Source: Kitasatospora setae KM-6054 (GTDB lineage Bacteria; Actinomycetota; Actinomycetes; Streptomycetales; Streptomycetaceae). From it: DNA of 64,000 nucleotides. How positions within the stretch are numbered: position 1 is the stretch's first letter; each line of letters starts with the position of its first letter. The position numbers and the translations under genes were made by a program. Location of the stretch: the NCBI RefSeq assembly GCF_000269985.1, contig NC_016109.1, positions 7,033,001 through 7,097,000 on the forward strand, given 5' to 3'. The notes beneath the pieces are model-generated. The model saw only the letters and a program-made list of their open reading frames with translations. It was not told the origin of the DNA and made no database searches. This document shows positions 46,769 to 56,134 of this stretch, piece by piece.

Positions 46769-49700
46769 ATGGTGCGGATCACTGTGCTCGGGACACTGAC
46801 GGCGCACGTGGCGGGGGCCGCCACCCGGTTGGGAGGCCCGCGCCAGCGTGGCGTGCTCGCCCAACTCCTGGTCGCGCGCGGGACGGCCGTCCCCGCCGAC
46901 CGGCTGATCGACGACCTCTGGGACGGCCGCCCGCCCGCCAAGGCCGCCACCTCCCTCCAGGCGTACGTCTCCAACCTGCGCCGCCTGCTCGAACCCGCCC
47001 GCGGCCCCCGCCAGGAGGCCCGCCTGCTGGTCAGCGAAGCGGGCGGCTACGCGCTGCGCGGCGTCCGCACCGACGCCCAGGACTTCGAGGACCTGCTCGC
47101 CGGCCCCGGCCCCGGTGTCGACAGCGGCATCGACGGCGACGGCGCCGAGCGGCTGCGCCGGGCGCTCGCGCTCTGGCAGGGCCCGGCCTACCACGAGTTC
47201 GCCGACCGCCCGTGGGCCGTCCCCGAGATCACCCGGCTGGAAGAACTGCGCACCACCGCCCGCGAGTCCGCCGTCGAAGCCGACCTCGCCGCCGGACGCG
47301 CCCGCTCTGCCGCGCAGGCCGCCGCCGCCCTCGTCGACGACCACCCCCTGCGCGAAGAGACCTGGCGCCTGCTCGCCCTCGCCCTCTGGCACGCCGGCCG
47401 CCAGGCCGAGGCCCTCGCCGCGATCCGCCGCGCCCGCGACTACTTCGCCGCCGAACTCGGCCTCGACCCGGGCCCGCTGCTCACCGCCGTCGAATCCGCG
47501 ATCCTGCACCAGCGCACCGAGGACCTCGCCCCCCGGCCCCGCACCACCCCCGCGCCCGCGCCCGCCACCCCCGCGCCCGCCGTCCCCTCCGCCGCGCCGC
47601 CCGCCCCGTCCGCGTCGGACGGCGCCCTCGCCGTGCGCGGCGGGCCCGGGGCCGGGCGGGCGCGGGTGTTCGTCGGGCGGGACGGGGAGGTGGCGGCGCT
47701 GCTGGGAGCGGCCGGGCGGGCCCGCGGCGGGGCGGGGTTCGCGCTGGTCGCCGGGGAGGCCGGGGCCGGCAAGTCGACGCTGCTGGGCCGGGTCCGGGAG
47801 TCCCTGGAGGCGGACGGCTGGCGGGTGGTGGCCGGCCGCTGCCCGGAGAGCGCGGGCGCCCCCGCCGCTTGGGCGTGGACCGAGGTGCTGCGCGAACTCG
47901 CCTGGCACGAACCGGCCACCGCCTCCGACCCGCTGCTCGACCCGCTGCTCGCCGACCCGCAGCCGAGCGGACGGCAGGACGCCCGCTCGGGCCGGTTCCG
48001 GCTGCACCGGGCCGTCGTCGCCCGGCTGCACGACGCGGCCCGGACCGCGCCGCTCGCCGTGCTGTTGGACGACCTGCACGCCGCCGACCCGGAAACCCGG
48101 GAGCTGCTGGGCGAGTTGGCCGCCGACCAGTCCTTCGAGAGCCCGGCCGGCGGCCTGCTGGTGGTGGCCGCGCTGCGCCCCGGCGAGGGTGAACTCGCGG
48201 ACGTGCTGGCCCGGTTGGCCCGCCGCTCGCCGGTCCGGGTGCCGCTCGGCGGCCTCGCCGAGCCGGACGCGGGCCGGCTGATCGAGGCGGTGTGTGCCGC
48301 GCCGGTCCGCCCGGAGACCGTCCGGGCGCTGGCCGAACGCACCGGCGGCAACCCGTTCTACCTTGCGGAGAGCGCCCAACTCCTCGCCCTGGAAGGCGAC
48401 TCCACCGCCCTGCGGCAGGTCCCGCAGGGAGTCAGGGACGTGCTGCGCCGCCGCTTCGAGCGGCTGCCCGCGCCCGCCGTCGACCTGCTGCGGCTGGCGG
48501 CCGTCGCGGGCCGGGAGAGCGACGTCGACCTGCTGCTGCGGGCCGGCGGGCAGGACGAGGAGACCGCGACCGAGGCCGTCGAGGCGGCCGTCGCGGGCGG
48601 CCTGCTGCTCGAACCCCGCCCCGGGACCGTCCGGTTCGCCCACGTGCTGGTCCGCGACACCCTGTACGCCGACCTCGGCGGCCTGCGCCGGGCCCGCCTG
48701 CACGGCCGGATCGGGCACGCCCTGCACGGCCTGCGCCCCGGCGAACTCGCCGCACTGGCCCACCACTTCACCGAGGCCGCGACCGCCGGGACGGCCGCCC
48801 TCGCGGTCGACCACTGCGTCCGGGCCGCCGAGGCCGCCGAGCGGCGCTACGCCCACCCCAGCGCCGTCAACCTGCTCCGGCAGGCCGTCGACAACCTGGA
48901 GCGCGCCGCCGAACGCCCCGGCGAGGACCGGGCCGCCCGCCGGATCGACCTGCTCGGCGCGCTGCTGCGGGCCCAGGTCCGGGCCGGGCAGGTCACCGCC
49001 GCGACCGAGACCAAGGCGCACGCGCTCCGACTCGCCCGGGAGAGCGGCCGGGAGGACCTGCTGATCGCCGCCTGGACGGCCTGGACCGAGCCCACCCCGT
49101 GGGTCACCCACCCGTACGGCGCCTTCGACCGGGAGGCCGTCGACCAGCTCACCCGGCTGCTGCGCCGCACCGACCTGCCGCCCGCCACCCGCTGCCGATT
49201 GCTCGACGCGCTCACCCAGGAACTCGACTGCGCGGGCTCCCCGGAGGCCGTCACGGCCGGCCGGGAGGCCGTCGCGATCGCCCGCGGCGAGGACGACCCG
49301 CGGCTGCTCTGCCTCGCCCTCACCGCCCGGGCCCGTTCCTGCGACCACGAGTTGGCGCCCATCGACCGGGCCGAAGTGGCCTCCGAACTCGCCGAGTTGG
49401 CCGCCGAGCACGACCTGCCCGCCTACCGCTGGCACGCCGAGCACCTCGCCGCCACCGCCGCGGCCGTGCACGGCGACCTGCCCGCGCTGCGCCGCCACAT
49501 GGCCGCCGCCGAGGAGATCGCGCACCGCTACGGGCTGGCCGAGTTCGTCGACGTGGTGCTGTTCCAGCGCGGCATGCTGGAACTCGCCGCCGACCGGGTC
49601 GAGGACGCCGTCGCCCTGTACGAGCGGGCGCTGACCGGCCTGCGCGAGCGCGGCTCGCTGCACGCCGGGGGCCTGGGCGCGCTGATCCGGATCGTGATCG

Positions 49701-50167
49701 CGTACCGGCAGGGCCGGCTCGCCGACACCCTCCCGCTGATCGAGGAGCACCGCGAGCAGTACGGCCCGCTGGTCGCCGACGTCACCGCGCTCGCCCTGCT
49801 CGCCGCCGGCCACGGCCCCGAGGCGGCCCGCCGGGCCCGCGGCGAGGGCCACGGCATCCAGGCCGACTACTTCCGCTCGCTGTTCCTGCACCTGCGCGCG
49901 GACCTGGTCATCGCCCTGGACGAACGCGCCGAGGCCGCCGAACTCCTCGACGAGATGCGCCCGTTGGCCCACCTGGTGGCGGGCGCGGCCTCCACCTCGA
50001 TCGCGATCCGCCCGATCGCCCTCACCCTCGCCGAACTCGCCACCCACCTGGGCCGCACCGCCGAAGCCGCCGAGTACTACCGCCGGGCCGCCGAGGTCGC
50101 CCACCGCTGGGAGGCCCCCGGCTGGGCCGCCGAGGCCGCCGCCGGCCTCCGAGCCCTGCAGACCTGA
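46769..50167 (+). CDS. AfsR/SARP-type regulator with BTAD and AAA ATPase domains
   Basis: An 1132-residue regulator. Residues 1-95 are an OmpR-type DNA-binding domain (VRITVLGTLTAHVAG, LQAYVSNLRRLLEP), about 100-245 the bacterial transcriptional activator (BTAD) domain, then a Pro/Ala linker. The STAND-like ATPase has Walker A GEAGAGKST near 329-337 and AVLLDDLHAADPETRELL as Walker B, and the last 450 residues are TPR-like helices. The start ATG 46769 has no ribosome site, but TAGGCT lies 10 bp upstream, so a leaderless mRNA is possible. Such regulators turn on antibiotic or transporter genes; the MMPL exporter downstream is the obvious candidate. Confidence 0.9.
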   Translation: MVRITVLGTLTAHVAGAATRLGGPRQRGVLAQLLVARGTAVPADRLIDDLWDGRPPAKAATSLQAYVSNLRRLLEPARGPRQEARLLVSEAGGYALRGVRTDAQDFEDLLAGPGPGVDSGIDGDGAERLRRALALWQGPAYHEFADRPWAVPEITRLEELRTTARESAVEADLAAGRARSAAQAAAALVDDHPLREETWRLLALALWHAGRQAEALAAIRRARDYFAAELGLDPGPLLTAVESAILHQRTEDLAPRPRTTPAPAPATPAPAVPSAAPPAPSASDGALAVRGGPGAGRARVFVGRDGEVAALLGAAGRARGGAGFALVAGEAGAGKSTLLGRVRESLEADGWRVVAGRCPESAGAPAAWAWTEVLRELAWHEPATASDPLLDPLLADPQPSGRQDARSGRFRLHRAVVARLHDAARTAPLAVLLDDLHAADPETRELLGELAADQSFESPAGGLLVVAALRPGEGELADVLARLARRSPVRVPLGGLAEPDAGRLIEAVCAAPVRPETVRALAERTGGNPFYLAESAQLLALEGDSTALRQVPQGVRDVLRRRFERLPAPAVDLLRLAAVAGRESDVDLLLRAGGQDEETATEAVEAAVAGGLLLEPRPGTVRFAHVLVRDTLYADLGGLRRARLHGRIGHALHGLRPGELAALAHHFTEAATAGTAALAVDHCVRAAEAAERRYAHPSAVNLLRQAVDNLERAAERPGEDRAARRIDLLGALLRAQVRAGQVTAATETKAHALRLARESGREDLLIAAWTAWTEPTPWVTHPYGAFDREAVDQLTRLLRRTDLPPATRCRLLDALTQELDCAGSPEAVTAGREAVAIARGEDDPRLLCLALTARARSCDHELAPIDRAEVASELAELAAEHDLPAYRWHAEHLAATAAAVHGDLPALRRHMAAAEEIAHRYGLAEFVDVVLFQRGMLELAADRVEDAVALYERALTGLRERGSLHAGGLGALIRIVIAYRQGRLADTLPLIEEHREQYGPLVADVTALALLAAGHGPEAARRARGEGHGIQADYFRSLFLHLRADLVIALDERAEAAELLDEMRPLAHLVAGAASTSIAIRPIALTLAELATHLGRTAEAAEYYRRAAEVAHRWEAPGWAAEAAAGLRALQT

Positions 50168-50190
50168 CCCGACCTGATCCGGCCCGGCCC

Positions 50191-50236
50191 GGTCCCGGGC
50201 ACCCGACCGGTCCCGGGCACCCGACCGGCCCGGGAA
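50191..50236 (+). repeat. 18-bp tandem repeat after the SARP gene
   Basis: GGTCCCGGGCACCCGACC occurs twice in tandem and is followed by GGCCCGGG. It may fold and act as a terminator; no classic single hairpin is seen. Confidence 0.45.
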
Positions 50237-50260
50237 CGCCGGCGGGCGCCGGGCCGCCGA

Positions 50261-50291
50261 CTTGGAGCGGGGCCGCCAAGTGGCCTCCAAG
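50261..50291 (+). promoter_or_regulatory. Possible operator of the MMPL exporter gene
   Basis: CTTGGAG (50261-50267) is mirrored by CTCCAAG (50285-50291), and CCAAGT (50276-50281) between them mirrors ACTTGG. It is 60-90 bp upstream of the exporter ATG. A site for the neighbouring SARP or for a repressor is possible. Confidence 0.45.
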
Positions 50292-50350
50292 CAGCGCCTC
50301 CCACACTGGGGTTCGACACCGCATCGACCGCTGCACGGAAGGCTCCTGCA

Positions 50351-52573
50351 ATGTCCACACTCCTCGGCCGCCTCGGCGGGGCCGCGGCGGCCCGGCCCTG
50401 GCGCACCGTCGCGGCCTGGGTGCTGCTGATCGTCGCGGTCCTGGGCCTGGCCCAGGTCTTCGGCGGCGAACCGCACGACGACTACCGCGTTCCCGGCACC
50501 CGCTCGACCGCGGGCATGGACCTGCTGAACGCGCGCTTCCCGGAGAGCTCCGGGACCAGCGCCCGGGTGGTGGTCCACGACCGGGGCGGCCGCGCGCTGC
50601 CCGCCGAGCCGCTGGAGGCGCTGCGCGGCCGGCTCGCCGCGCTGCCGCACGCGCTGCCGGTCGGCCAGCCGATACCGTCCCGGGCGGGCGACACCGCGCT
50701 GCTGACGGTCGGCTACGACGTGAAGGTCACCGCGTTCAAGGGCTCGACCGGGCTGGACGCGCTGCGCGAGGCGGCCCGGGCCACCACCGACGCCGGGTAC
50801 CAGGTGGAGTTCGGCGGCGAACTGCCGGAGCACTTCAGCGCCCCGAACGGGATGGCCGAGGGCATCGGCATGGCCGCCGCCCTGGTGATCCTGGTGGTCG
50901 CGCTCGGCACGGTGGTCGCGGCCGGCCTGCCGCTGCTGGTCGCGCTGGCCGGCCTCGGCGCCGGGACGGGGCTGATCACCCTGCTGTCGGCGCTCACCGA
51001 CATCAGCAACATCGCCCCCACCGTGGCGTCCATGGTCGGCCTCGGCGTCGGCATCGACTACGCGCTGCTGCTGGTCTCCCGGCACGTCGAGGGGCTGCGC
51101 CGGGGACTGGACGCCCGGGCGGCCGCCGCCGAGGCGAACGCCACCGCGGGCTCCTCCGTGGTGGTGGCCGGATCGACCGTGCTGGTCTCGCTGTTCGGCC
51201 TCAAGCTGGCCGGCCTGTCGGTCTACGCCTCGTTCGGCTACGCGACCTTCGCGACCGTCGGCGCCGTGATGGCGGCCTCGCTGACCCTGGTGCCCGCGCT
51301 CGCCGCCCTGGCCGGCCCGCGCCTGCTCCGCCGCGCCGAGCGCCGCGCCCCGGCCACCGCCCCCGCCACCGCGACGGCCCCCGCCACCGCCTTCGCCGGG
51401 CAGGCCCCGGCCGCCGCCCCGACCCGGACCGAGCGCTGGGCCCGGATGATCGGTCGCCGCCCGGTCGCCGCCGCGGTCCTCTCGCTGGCGGTGCTGCTCG
51501 GCCTGGCCGCCCCGCTGCTCGGCATGCGGACCTGGCCGCAGGATGCCGGCAGCCAGGCGTCCGGCAACACCACCCGCAAGGCGTACGACCTGGTCGCCGC
51601 CGCGTACGGCCCCGGCGCGAACGGGCCGCTGCTGCTGGCGGTCGACCTCGGCCGGCTGCCGGAGCCCGAACTGCCCGCACTGGCGGCCCGGTTGGCCGCG
51701 GACCCGGAGGTGGCCGCGGTCCAGCCGGCCCGGATCAACGCGGCCCGGGACGCCGCCGTGATCAGCGTCCAGCCGAAGACCGGCCCGCAGGACGAGGCCA
51801 CCGCGAAGCTGCTGGAGCGGCTGCGCGACCACGAACTGCCGGGCGGCGTCGAGGTGACCGGCCAGGTCGCGGCGTTCTCCGACATCTCCGACCGGCTCGC
51901 GCAGCGGCTCTGGGTGGTGATCCCGTTCGTGGTCGTGCTGTCGCTGATCCTGCTGACCGTGCTGTTCCGGGCGCCGGTGATCGCGGTCAAGGCCGCCGCG
52001 ATGAACCTGCTGTCGGTGGCCGCCGCGTACGGCGTGATGACGGCGGTCTTCCAGCACGACGCGGGCGCGAAGCTGCTCGGCCTGCCGCACGCGGTGCCGG
52101 TCTCCAGCTGGGTGCCGATCCTGATGTTCACCATCCTGTTCGGCCTGTCGATGGACTACGAGGTCTTCCTGCTGGCCCGGGTCCGCGAGGACTGGCTGGC
52201 CACCGGCGACGCCCGCGGCAGCGTGGTGCGCGGCCTGTCCGCCACCGGACGGGTGATCAGCAGCGCCGCCGCGATCATGGTGGCGGTCTTCACCGGCTTC
52301 GCGATCGACCCCGACATCACCGTCAAGATGATCGGCGTCGGCATGGCCGCCGCCGTCCTGGTGGACGCCACCGTGGTCCGGATGGTCCTGGTCCCCGCCA
52401 CCATGACCCTGCTCGGCCGCCTCAACTGGTGGCTGCCCCGCTGGCTCGACCGCCTCCTGCCCGAGCTGGCCATCGAGTCCGCCGAGCCCACCGGCCCCGC
52501 CGGTTCCGCCCAGCCCGCCGGGTCCCCGTCCGGCACCCCCGCCGAGCGGCCGGAGCCGACGGTGAAGGTCTGA
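50351..52573 (+). CDS. MMPL-family transporter (RND superfamily exporter)
   Basis: A 740-residue exporter with two six-helix halves. The first half starts with a helix at residues 17-38 and has a soluble loop (residues 40-170); the second has IGRRPVAAAVLSLAVLLGLA and its own loop. RND motifs are seen: GLGVGIDYALLLVSRHVEGLRRG and GLSMDYEVFLLARVREDW, which hold the conserved Asp-Tyr pairs of the proton path. GGAAGG precedes ATG 50351 by 8 bases. Members export lipids, siderophores or antibiotics across the cytoplasmic membrane by proton exchange. Located right after the SARP gene. Confidence 0.92.
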   Translation: MSTLLGRLGGAAAARPWRTVAAWVLLIVAVLGLAQVFGGEPHDDYRVPGTRSTAGMDLLNARFPESSGTSARVVVHDRGGRALPAEPLEALRGRLAALPHALPVGQPIPSRAGDTALLTVGYDVKVTAFKGSTGLDALREAARATTDAGYQVEFGGELPEHFSAPNGMAEGIGMAAALVILVVALGTVVAAGLPLLVALAGLGAGTGLITLLSALTDISNIAPTVASMVGLGVGIDYALLLVSRHVEGLRRGLDARAAAAEANATAGSSVVVAGSTVLVSLFGLKLAGLSVYASFGYATFATVGAVMAASLTLVPALAALAGPRLLRRAERRAPATAPATATAPATAFAGQAPAAAPTRTERWARMIGRRPVAAAVLSLAVLLGLAAPLLGMRTWPQDAGSQASGNTTRKAYDLVAAAYGPGANGPLLLAVDLGRLPEPELPALAARLAADPEVAAVQPARINAARDAAVISVQPKTGPQDEATAKLLERLRDHELPGGVEVTGQVAAFSDISDRLAQRLWVVIPFVVVLSLILLTVLFRAPVIAVKAAAMNLLSVAAAYGVMTAVFQHDAGAKLLGLPHAVPVSSWVPILMFTILFGLSMDYEVFLLARVREDWLATGDARGSVVRGLSATGRVISSAAAIMVAVFTGFAIDPDITVKMIGVGMAAAVLVDATVVRMVLVPATMTLLGRLNWWLPRWLDRLLPELAIESAEPTGPAGSAQPAGSPSGTPAERPEPTVKV

Positions 52574-52585
52574 CCCGCCCGCTCC

Positions 52586-52627
52586 CGCCCGTGGGCCCCG
52601 CCGTACGCACGGCGGGGCCCACGGGCG
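52586..52627 (+). terminator. 19-bp perfect hairpin
   Basis: CGCCCGTGGGCCCCGCCGT (52586-52604) is the exact complement of ACGGCGGGGCCCACGGGCG (52609-52627), loop acgc, 13 bp after the MMPL stop. Confidence 0.88.
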
Positions 52628-52703
52628 TGCGGGGGACCGGCCCCGGATAAGTCGGATGATCATGACGGCGTGTTAAATCGGACATAACGTAACAGTTCGG
52701 CTC

Positions 52704-52709
52704 TAATAT
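52704..52709 (+). promoter_or_regulatory. -10 box of a nearly leaderless promoter for the aspartate operon
   Basis: TAATAT ends 4 bp before the ATG at 52714, and no ribosome binding site is present (atatcctc before ATG). The -35 region around 52680 (GGACAT) is weak. Further upstream TGTTA (52670-52674) and TAACA (52690-52694) mirror each other in an AT-rich stretch, a possible regulator site. Confidence 0.5.
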
Positions 52710-52713
52710 CCTC

Positions 52714-54396
52714 ATGAGCCTCCTGCGTGAGAACGCCGTTCTCGCCCTCTTCTTCTGCCTGGGTCTGGGCTACCTGGTCGGAAAACTACGCGTCGGACCG
52801 ATCCAACTGGGCGGCATCTGCGGCGTCCTGATCGTCTCGATGCTGGTCGGAGCCCAGCACGTCTCGGTGAACGCCGACGTCAAGAACGTGGCGTTCGCGC
52901 TGTTCATCTTCTCGCTCGGCTACATCGCCGGCCCGCAGTTCTTCGCCAACATGAACGCCAAGGGCCTGCGCTTCGGCGTGCTCTCCGTCATGGAGGCGGT
53001 CGTCGTCGTGCTGATGGCGCTCGGCATCGCCAAGGGCTTCGACCTCGACGTCGGCACCGCCGCCGGCATCCTGGCCGGCGCCGCCACCGAGTCCGCCGCC
53101 GTCGGCACCGCGCAGGACGCGATCGCCAAGCTCCCCGGCATCACCGCCGACCAGACCACCCAGTTGCAGGCGCACGTCGCCACCGCCTACTCGGTCTGCT
53201 ACCTGTTCGGCCTGATCAGCATCGTCCTGCTGACCAGCCAGCTGTTCCCGCTGCTGATGCGGATCAACCTGGCCGACGCCTCCCGCAAGGTCTGGGAGAA
53301 GATGCGCGGCGAGGGCGGCGAACTGGAGCCCGGCGAGGCCCCCTCGCTGCCCGCCCTGGTCGGCCGCACCTACCTGGTCTCGCAGGGCGAGGGCACCCGG
53401 ATCAGCGAGGTCCAGGAACGCTCCGGCCAGCTCGTCACCGTCGAGGCGGTCAGCCGCGGCGGCAAGAAGCTCGGCACCGACGACGACCCGGTGCTGCGCC
53501 GCGGCGACCAGGTGCTGGTGGTCGGCCGGCGCGCCGCCGTGCTCGACGCCGGGCACGAACTCGGCCCCGAGACCAGCGGCGTCCCCGGCCTGGACAGCCC
53601 GATGGCGGTCCGCGAGATCGTCGTCACCAACAAGGCGGTCGCCGGCCACACCCTCAACGCCATCCGCGACGAGGACCACAGCGTCACCGGCGGCGTGTTC
53701 CTCACCGACATCCAGCGCGTCGACCACCACCTGCCCGCCGTCGGCGAGACCGAGGTCCACCGCGGCGACACCCTCACCGTGGTCGGCGCCCGCTCCCGGG
53801 TCGAGAAGTTCGCCGCCAAGGTCGGCGCCACCGTCCGCTCGGACACCGTCGACTACATCTACATCTCGCTCGGCATCTGCCTCGGCGTCCTGCTCGGCAA
53901 GGTCAACGTCCACTTCGGCGAGATCAACCTGACCCTCGGCACCGGCGGCGGCTGCCTGATCGCCGGCCTGGTCTTCGGCTGGTTCCGCTCGCTGCGCCCG
54001 ACCTTCGGCGCCTACCCGCCGGTCGCCGCGCAGACCATGAAGGACCTCGGCCTGGCCATGTTCATCGCCGTCACCGGCATGGCGGCCGGCCCCGACGCCG
54101 GGCCGCTGCTCAAGCAGTACCCGGTCCTGCTGCCGGTCTCCGGCATCCTGATGGTGGTCGTCCCGGCCTTCCTCGGCCTGTTCATCGGCCGCCGCTTCCT
54201 CAAGATCGAGCCGCCGATCCTGGTCGGCGCGATCGCCGGACAGCAGTGCTCCACCCCCGCGATCACCGCCGTCGGCAACGTCGCGCAGAGCAGCGTCCCG
54301 ATGCTCGGCTACACCATCACCTACACCATCTCGAACTTCCTGCTGCCGCTGACCGGACCGCTGCTCGTCGGTCTGGTCGGCCTGAACGGAGGCTGA
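52714..54396 (+). CDS. aspT: Aspartate:alanine exchanger family transporter, first copy (AspT/YidE type)
   Basis: A 560-residue membrane exchanger. Two five-helix YidE/YbjL repeats (about residues 1-165 and 380-560) flank two cytosolic RCK_C domains (about 205-365: LVTVEAVSRGGKKLG, VREIVVTNKAVAGHTL). Family signatures GPQFF and GAATESAAVGTAQDAI are present in the first half, with GAIAGQQCSTPAITAV in the second. It exchanges external aspartate for internal alanine. It starts directly after a promoter with no leader and is followed 6 bp later by a second copy. Confidence 0.9.
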   Translation: MSLLRENAVLALFFCLGLGYLVGKLRVGPIQLGGICGVLIVSMLVGAQHVSVNADVKNVAFALFIFSLGYIAGPQFFANMNAKGLRFGVLSVMEAVVVVLMALGIAKGFDLDVGTAAGILAGAATESAAVGTAQDAIAKLPGITADQTTQLQAHVATAYSVCYLFGLISIVLLTSQLFPLLMRINLADASRKVWEKMRGEGGELEPGEAPSLPALVGRTYLVSQGEGTRISEVQERSGQLVTVEAVSRGGKKLGTDDDPVLRRGDQVLVVGRRAAVLDAGHELGPETSGVPGLDSPMAVREIVVTNKAVAGHTLNAIRDEDHSVTGGVFLTDIQRVDHHLPAVGETEVHRGDTLTVVGARSRVEKFAAKVGATVRSDTVDYIYISLGICLGVLLGKVNVHFGEINLTLGTGGGCLIAGLVFGWFRSLRPTFGAYPPVAAQTMKDLGLAMFIAVTGMAAGPDAGPLLKQYPVLLPVSGILMVVVPAFLGLFIGRRFLKIEPPILVGAIAGQQCSTPAITAVGNVAQSSVPMLGYTITYTISNFLLPLTGPLLVGLVGLNGG

Positions 54397-54402
54397 CGGC
54401 CG

Positions 54403-56100
54403 ATGGACTGGATCACCGCCCACGTCTTCAAGCCCTACCCCGAACTGCTGATCTTCCTGACCATCGCGATCGGCTTCTTCATCGGCCGCCTGCACTGGAA
54501 GGCCATCGGCCTCGGCGCCGTCACCGGCTGCCTGATCGCCGGCCTGTTCACCGGCTGGGTGACCGAGGTCGAGGTCAACGGCACCGTCAAGTCGGTGTTC
54601 TTCATCATGTTCCTGTTCGCCCTCGGCTACAAGGTCGGGCCGCAGTTCTTCCGCGGCCTCAAGAAGGACGGGCTGCCCCAGGTCGCGGTCACCGTCGCGG
54701 TCTGCGTCAGCGGCCTGGTCATCTGCTGGGGCTTCGCCGAGATGCTCGGCTACGGGCCGGGGCTCGGCGCCGGACTGCTCGGCGGCGCGCTCACCCAGTC
54801 CGCCGTCATCGGCGTCGCCCAGGACGCGATCGGCGGCCTGCCCGGCCTCAGCGCCGACCAGATCACCGCCCAGCAGAACCTCGTCCCGATCGGGTACGCC
54901 GTCACCTACCCGCTCGGCACCATCCTGTGCGCGATCCTGCTGGCCAACATCGCCCCGCGCTTCCTGCACAGCGACCTGGCCGCCGACTCCCGCGAACTCG
55001 CCGCCGAACTCGACGCCCCCGCCGACGACCCCGACCTCGCCGAGGGCTACTACGAGGTCGTGCTGCGCGCCTACACCGCCCTCAACGGCCCGATCGGCTC
55101 CACCATCGAACAGTTCGAACAGCGCGAGAAGGCCGCCGGTCGCCGGATCTACCTCACCCGGGTCCGCCGCGACGGCAAGATCCTCGACCACGACCAGCAG
55201 ACCGTCATCCAGCGCGGCGACGTGCTCGCCGTCAGCGCGCTCCGCCACGACCTGGTCGAACTCGACCCGGTCAGCGCCATCGGCCCGGAGAGCGACGACA
55301 TCGAACTGCTCGGCTACCAGACCGAGCACCTGCACGTCGTCGCCTCCGAGAAGGCCCAACTCGGCAAGACCATCGCCGAGTTGCGCCGCGAACCGTTCAT
55401 GGTCGGGGTGTTCATCGACAAGGTCTACCGCTCCGGCGCCGAGTTCCCCTACCTGCTCACCACCCAGGTCGAACGCGGCGACACCCTGCTGCTCTCCGGC
55501 CCGCAGCGACTGGTCGAACCGGCCGGCAAGGCGATCGGCAAGCCCGTGCCGACCAGCTTCGCCACCGACATGACCTGGGTCGGCCTCGGCATCTTCCTCG
55601 GCGGCTGCATCGGCATCCCCGCGCTCACCCTCGGCGGCGTCCCGATCAGCCTCTCCACCTCCGGCGGCGCGCTCATCATGGGCCTGGTCTTCGGCTGGAT
55701 CCGCGGCAAGTACCCGACCTACGGCAACGTGCCGCCCGGCGCCCAGTGGTTCATGGACACCCTCGGCCTGTGCGCGTTCGTCGCCATCGTCGGCATCAAC
55801 GCCGGACCGAGCTTCACCAGCGGCCTCTCCCAAGCCGGCTGGGGTCTGCTGGTGTGGGGCGCCGTCGCCACCGTCGTCCCGCTGATCATCGGCCTGCTGA
55901 TCGGCCACTTCGTGTTCCGGATGCGGCCGCCGATCCTGATGGGCGTGGTCGCCGGCGCGCAGACCACCACCGCCGCGATCGGCGCCATCAACGAAGCCTC
56001 CCGCAGCCAGATCCCCACCCTCGGCTACACCATCCCGTACGCCGCGGGCAACGTCCTGCTGACCATCTGGGGCGCGATCATCGTCGCCCTGCTCGGATGA
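54403..56100 (+). CDS. aspT: Aspartate:alanine exchanger family transporter, second copy
   Basis: A 565-residue paralogue of the preceding gene with the same layout: helices, two RCK_C domains (about 210-370) and helices. The matching signatures are VGPQFFRGLKK, GGALTQSAVIGVAQDAIGG and GVVAGAQTTTAAIGAINEAS. GGAGG lies about 9 bases before ATG 54403. Whether the pair forms a heterodimer or two separate exchangers is unknown. Overall sequence is clearly diverged from the first copy, so the duplication is old. Confidence 0.9.
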   Translation: MDWITAHVFKPYPELLIFLTIAIGFFIGRLHWKAIGLGAVTGCLIAGLFTGWVTEVEVNGTVKSVFFIMFLFALGYKVGPQFFRGLKKDGLPQVAVTVAVCVSGLVICWGFAEMLGYGPGLGAGLLGGALTQSAVIGVAQDAIGGLPGLSADQITAQQNLVPIGYAVTYPLGTILCAILLANIAPRFLHSDLAADSRELAAELDAPADDPDLAEGYYEVVLRAYTALNGPIGSTIEQFEQREKAAGRRIYLTRVRRDGKILDHDQQTVIQRGDVLAVSALRHDLVELDPVSAIGPESDDIELLGYQTEHLHVVASEKAQLGKTIAELRREPFMVGVFIDKVYRSGAEFPYLLTTQVERGDTLLLSGPQRLVEPAGKAIGKPVPTSFATDMTWVGLGIFLGGCIGIPALTLGGVPISLSTSGGALIMGLVFGWIRGKYPTYGNVPPGAQWFMDTLGLCAFVAIVGINAGPSFTSGLSQAGWGLLVWGAVATVVPLIIGLLIGHFVFRMRPPILMGVVAGAQTTTAAIGAINEASRSQIPTLGYTIPYAAGNVLLTIWGAIIVALLG

Positions 56101-56134
56101 CCTCCCGCCGTTCCCCGTCGAAGGAAGACGCACC

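Noticed and set aside
45029..52663. A 2544-codon open frame on the minus strand opposite the serine hydrolase, SARP and MMPL genes
   Set aside because: It is a high-GC antisense shadow: composition is Gly/Arg/Ala-rich without any domain, and the plus-strand genes in the same place have clear motifs.
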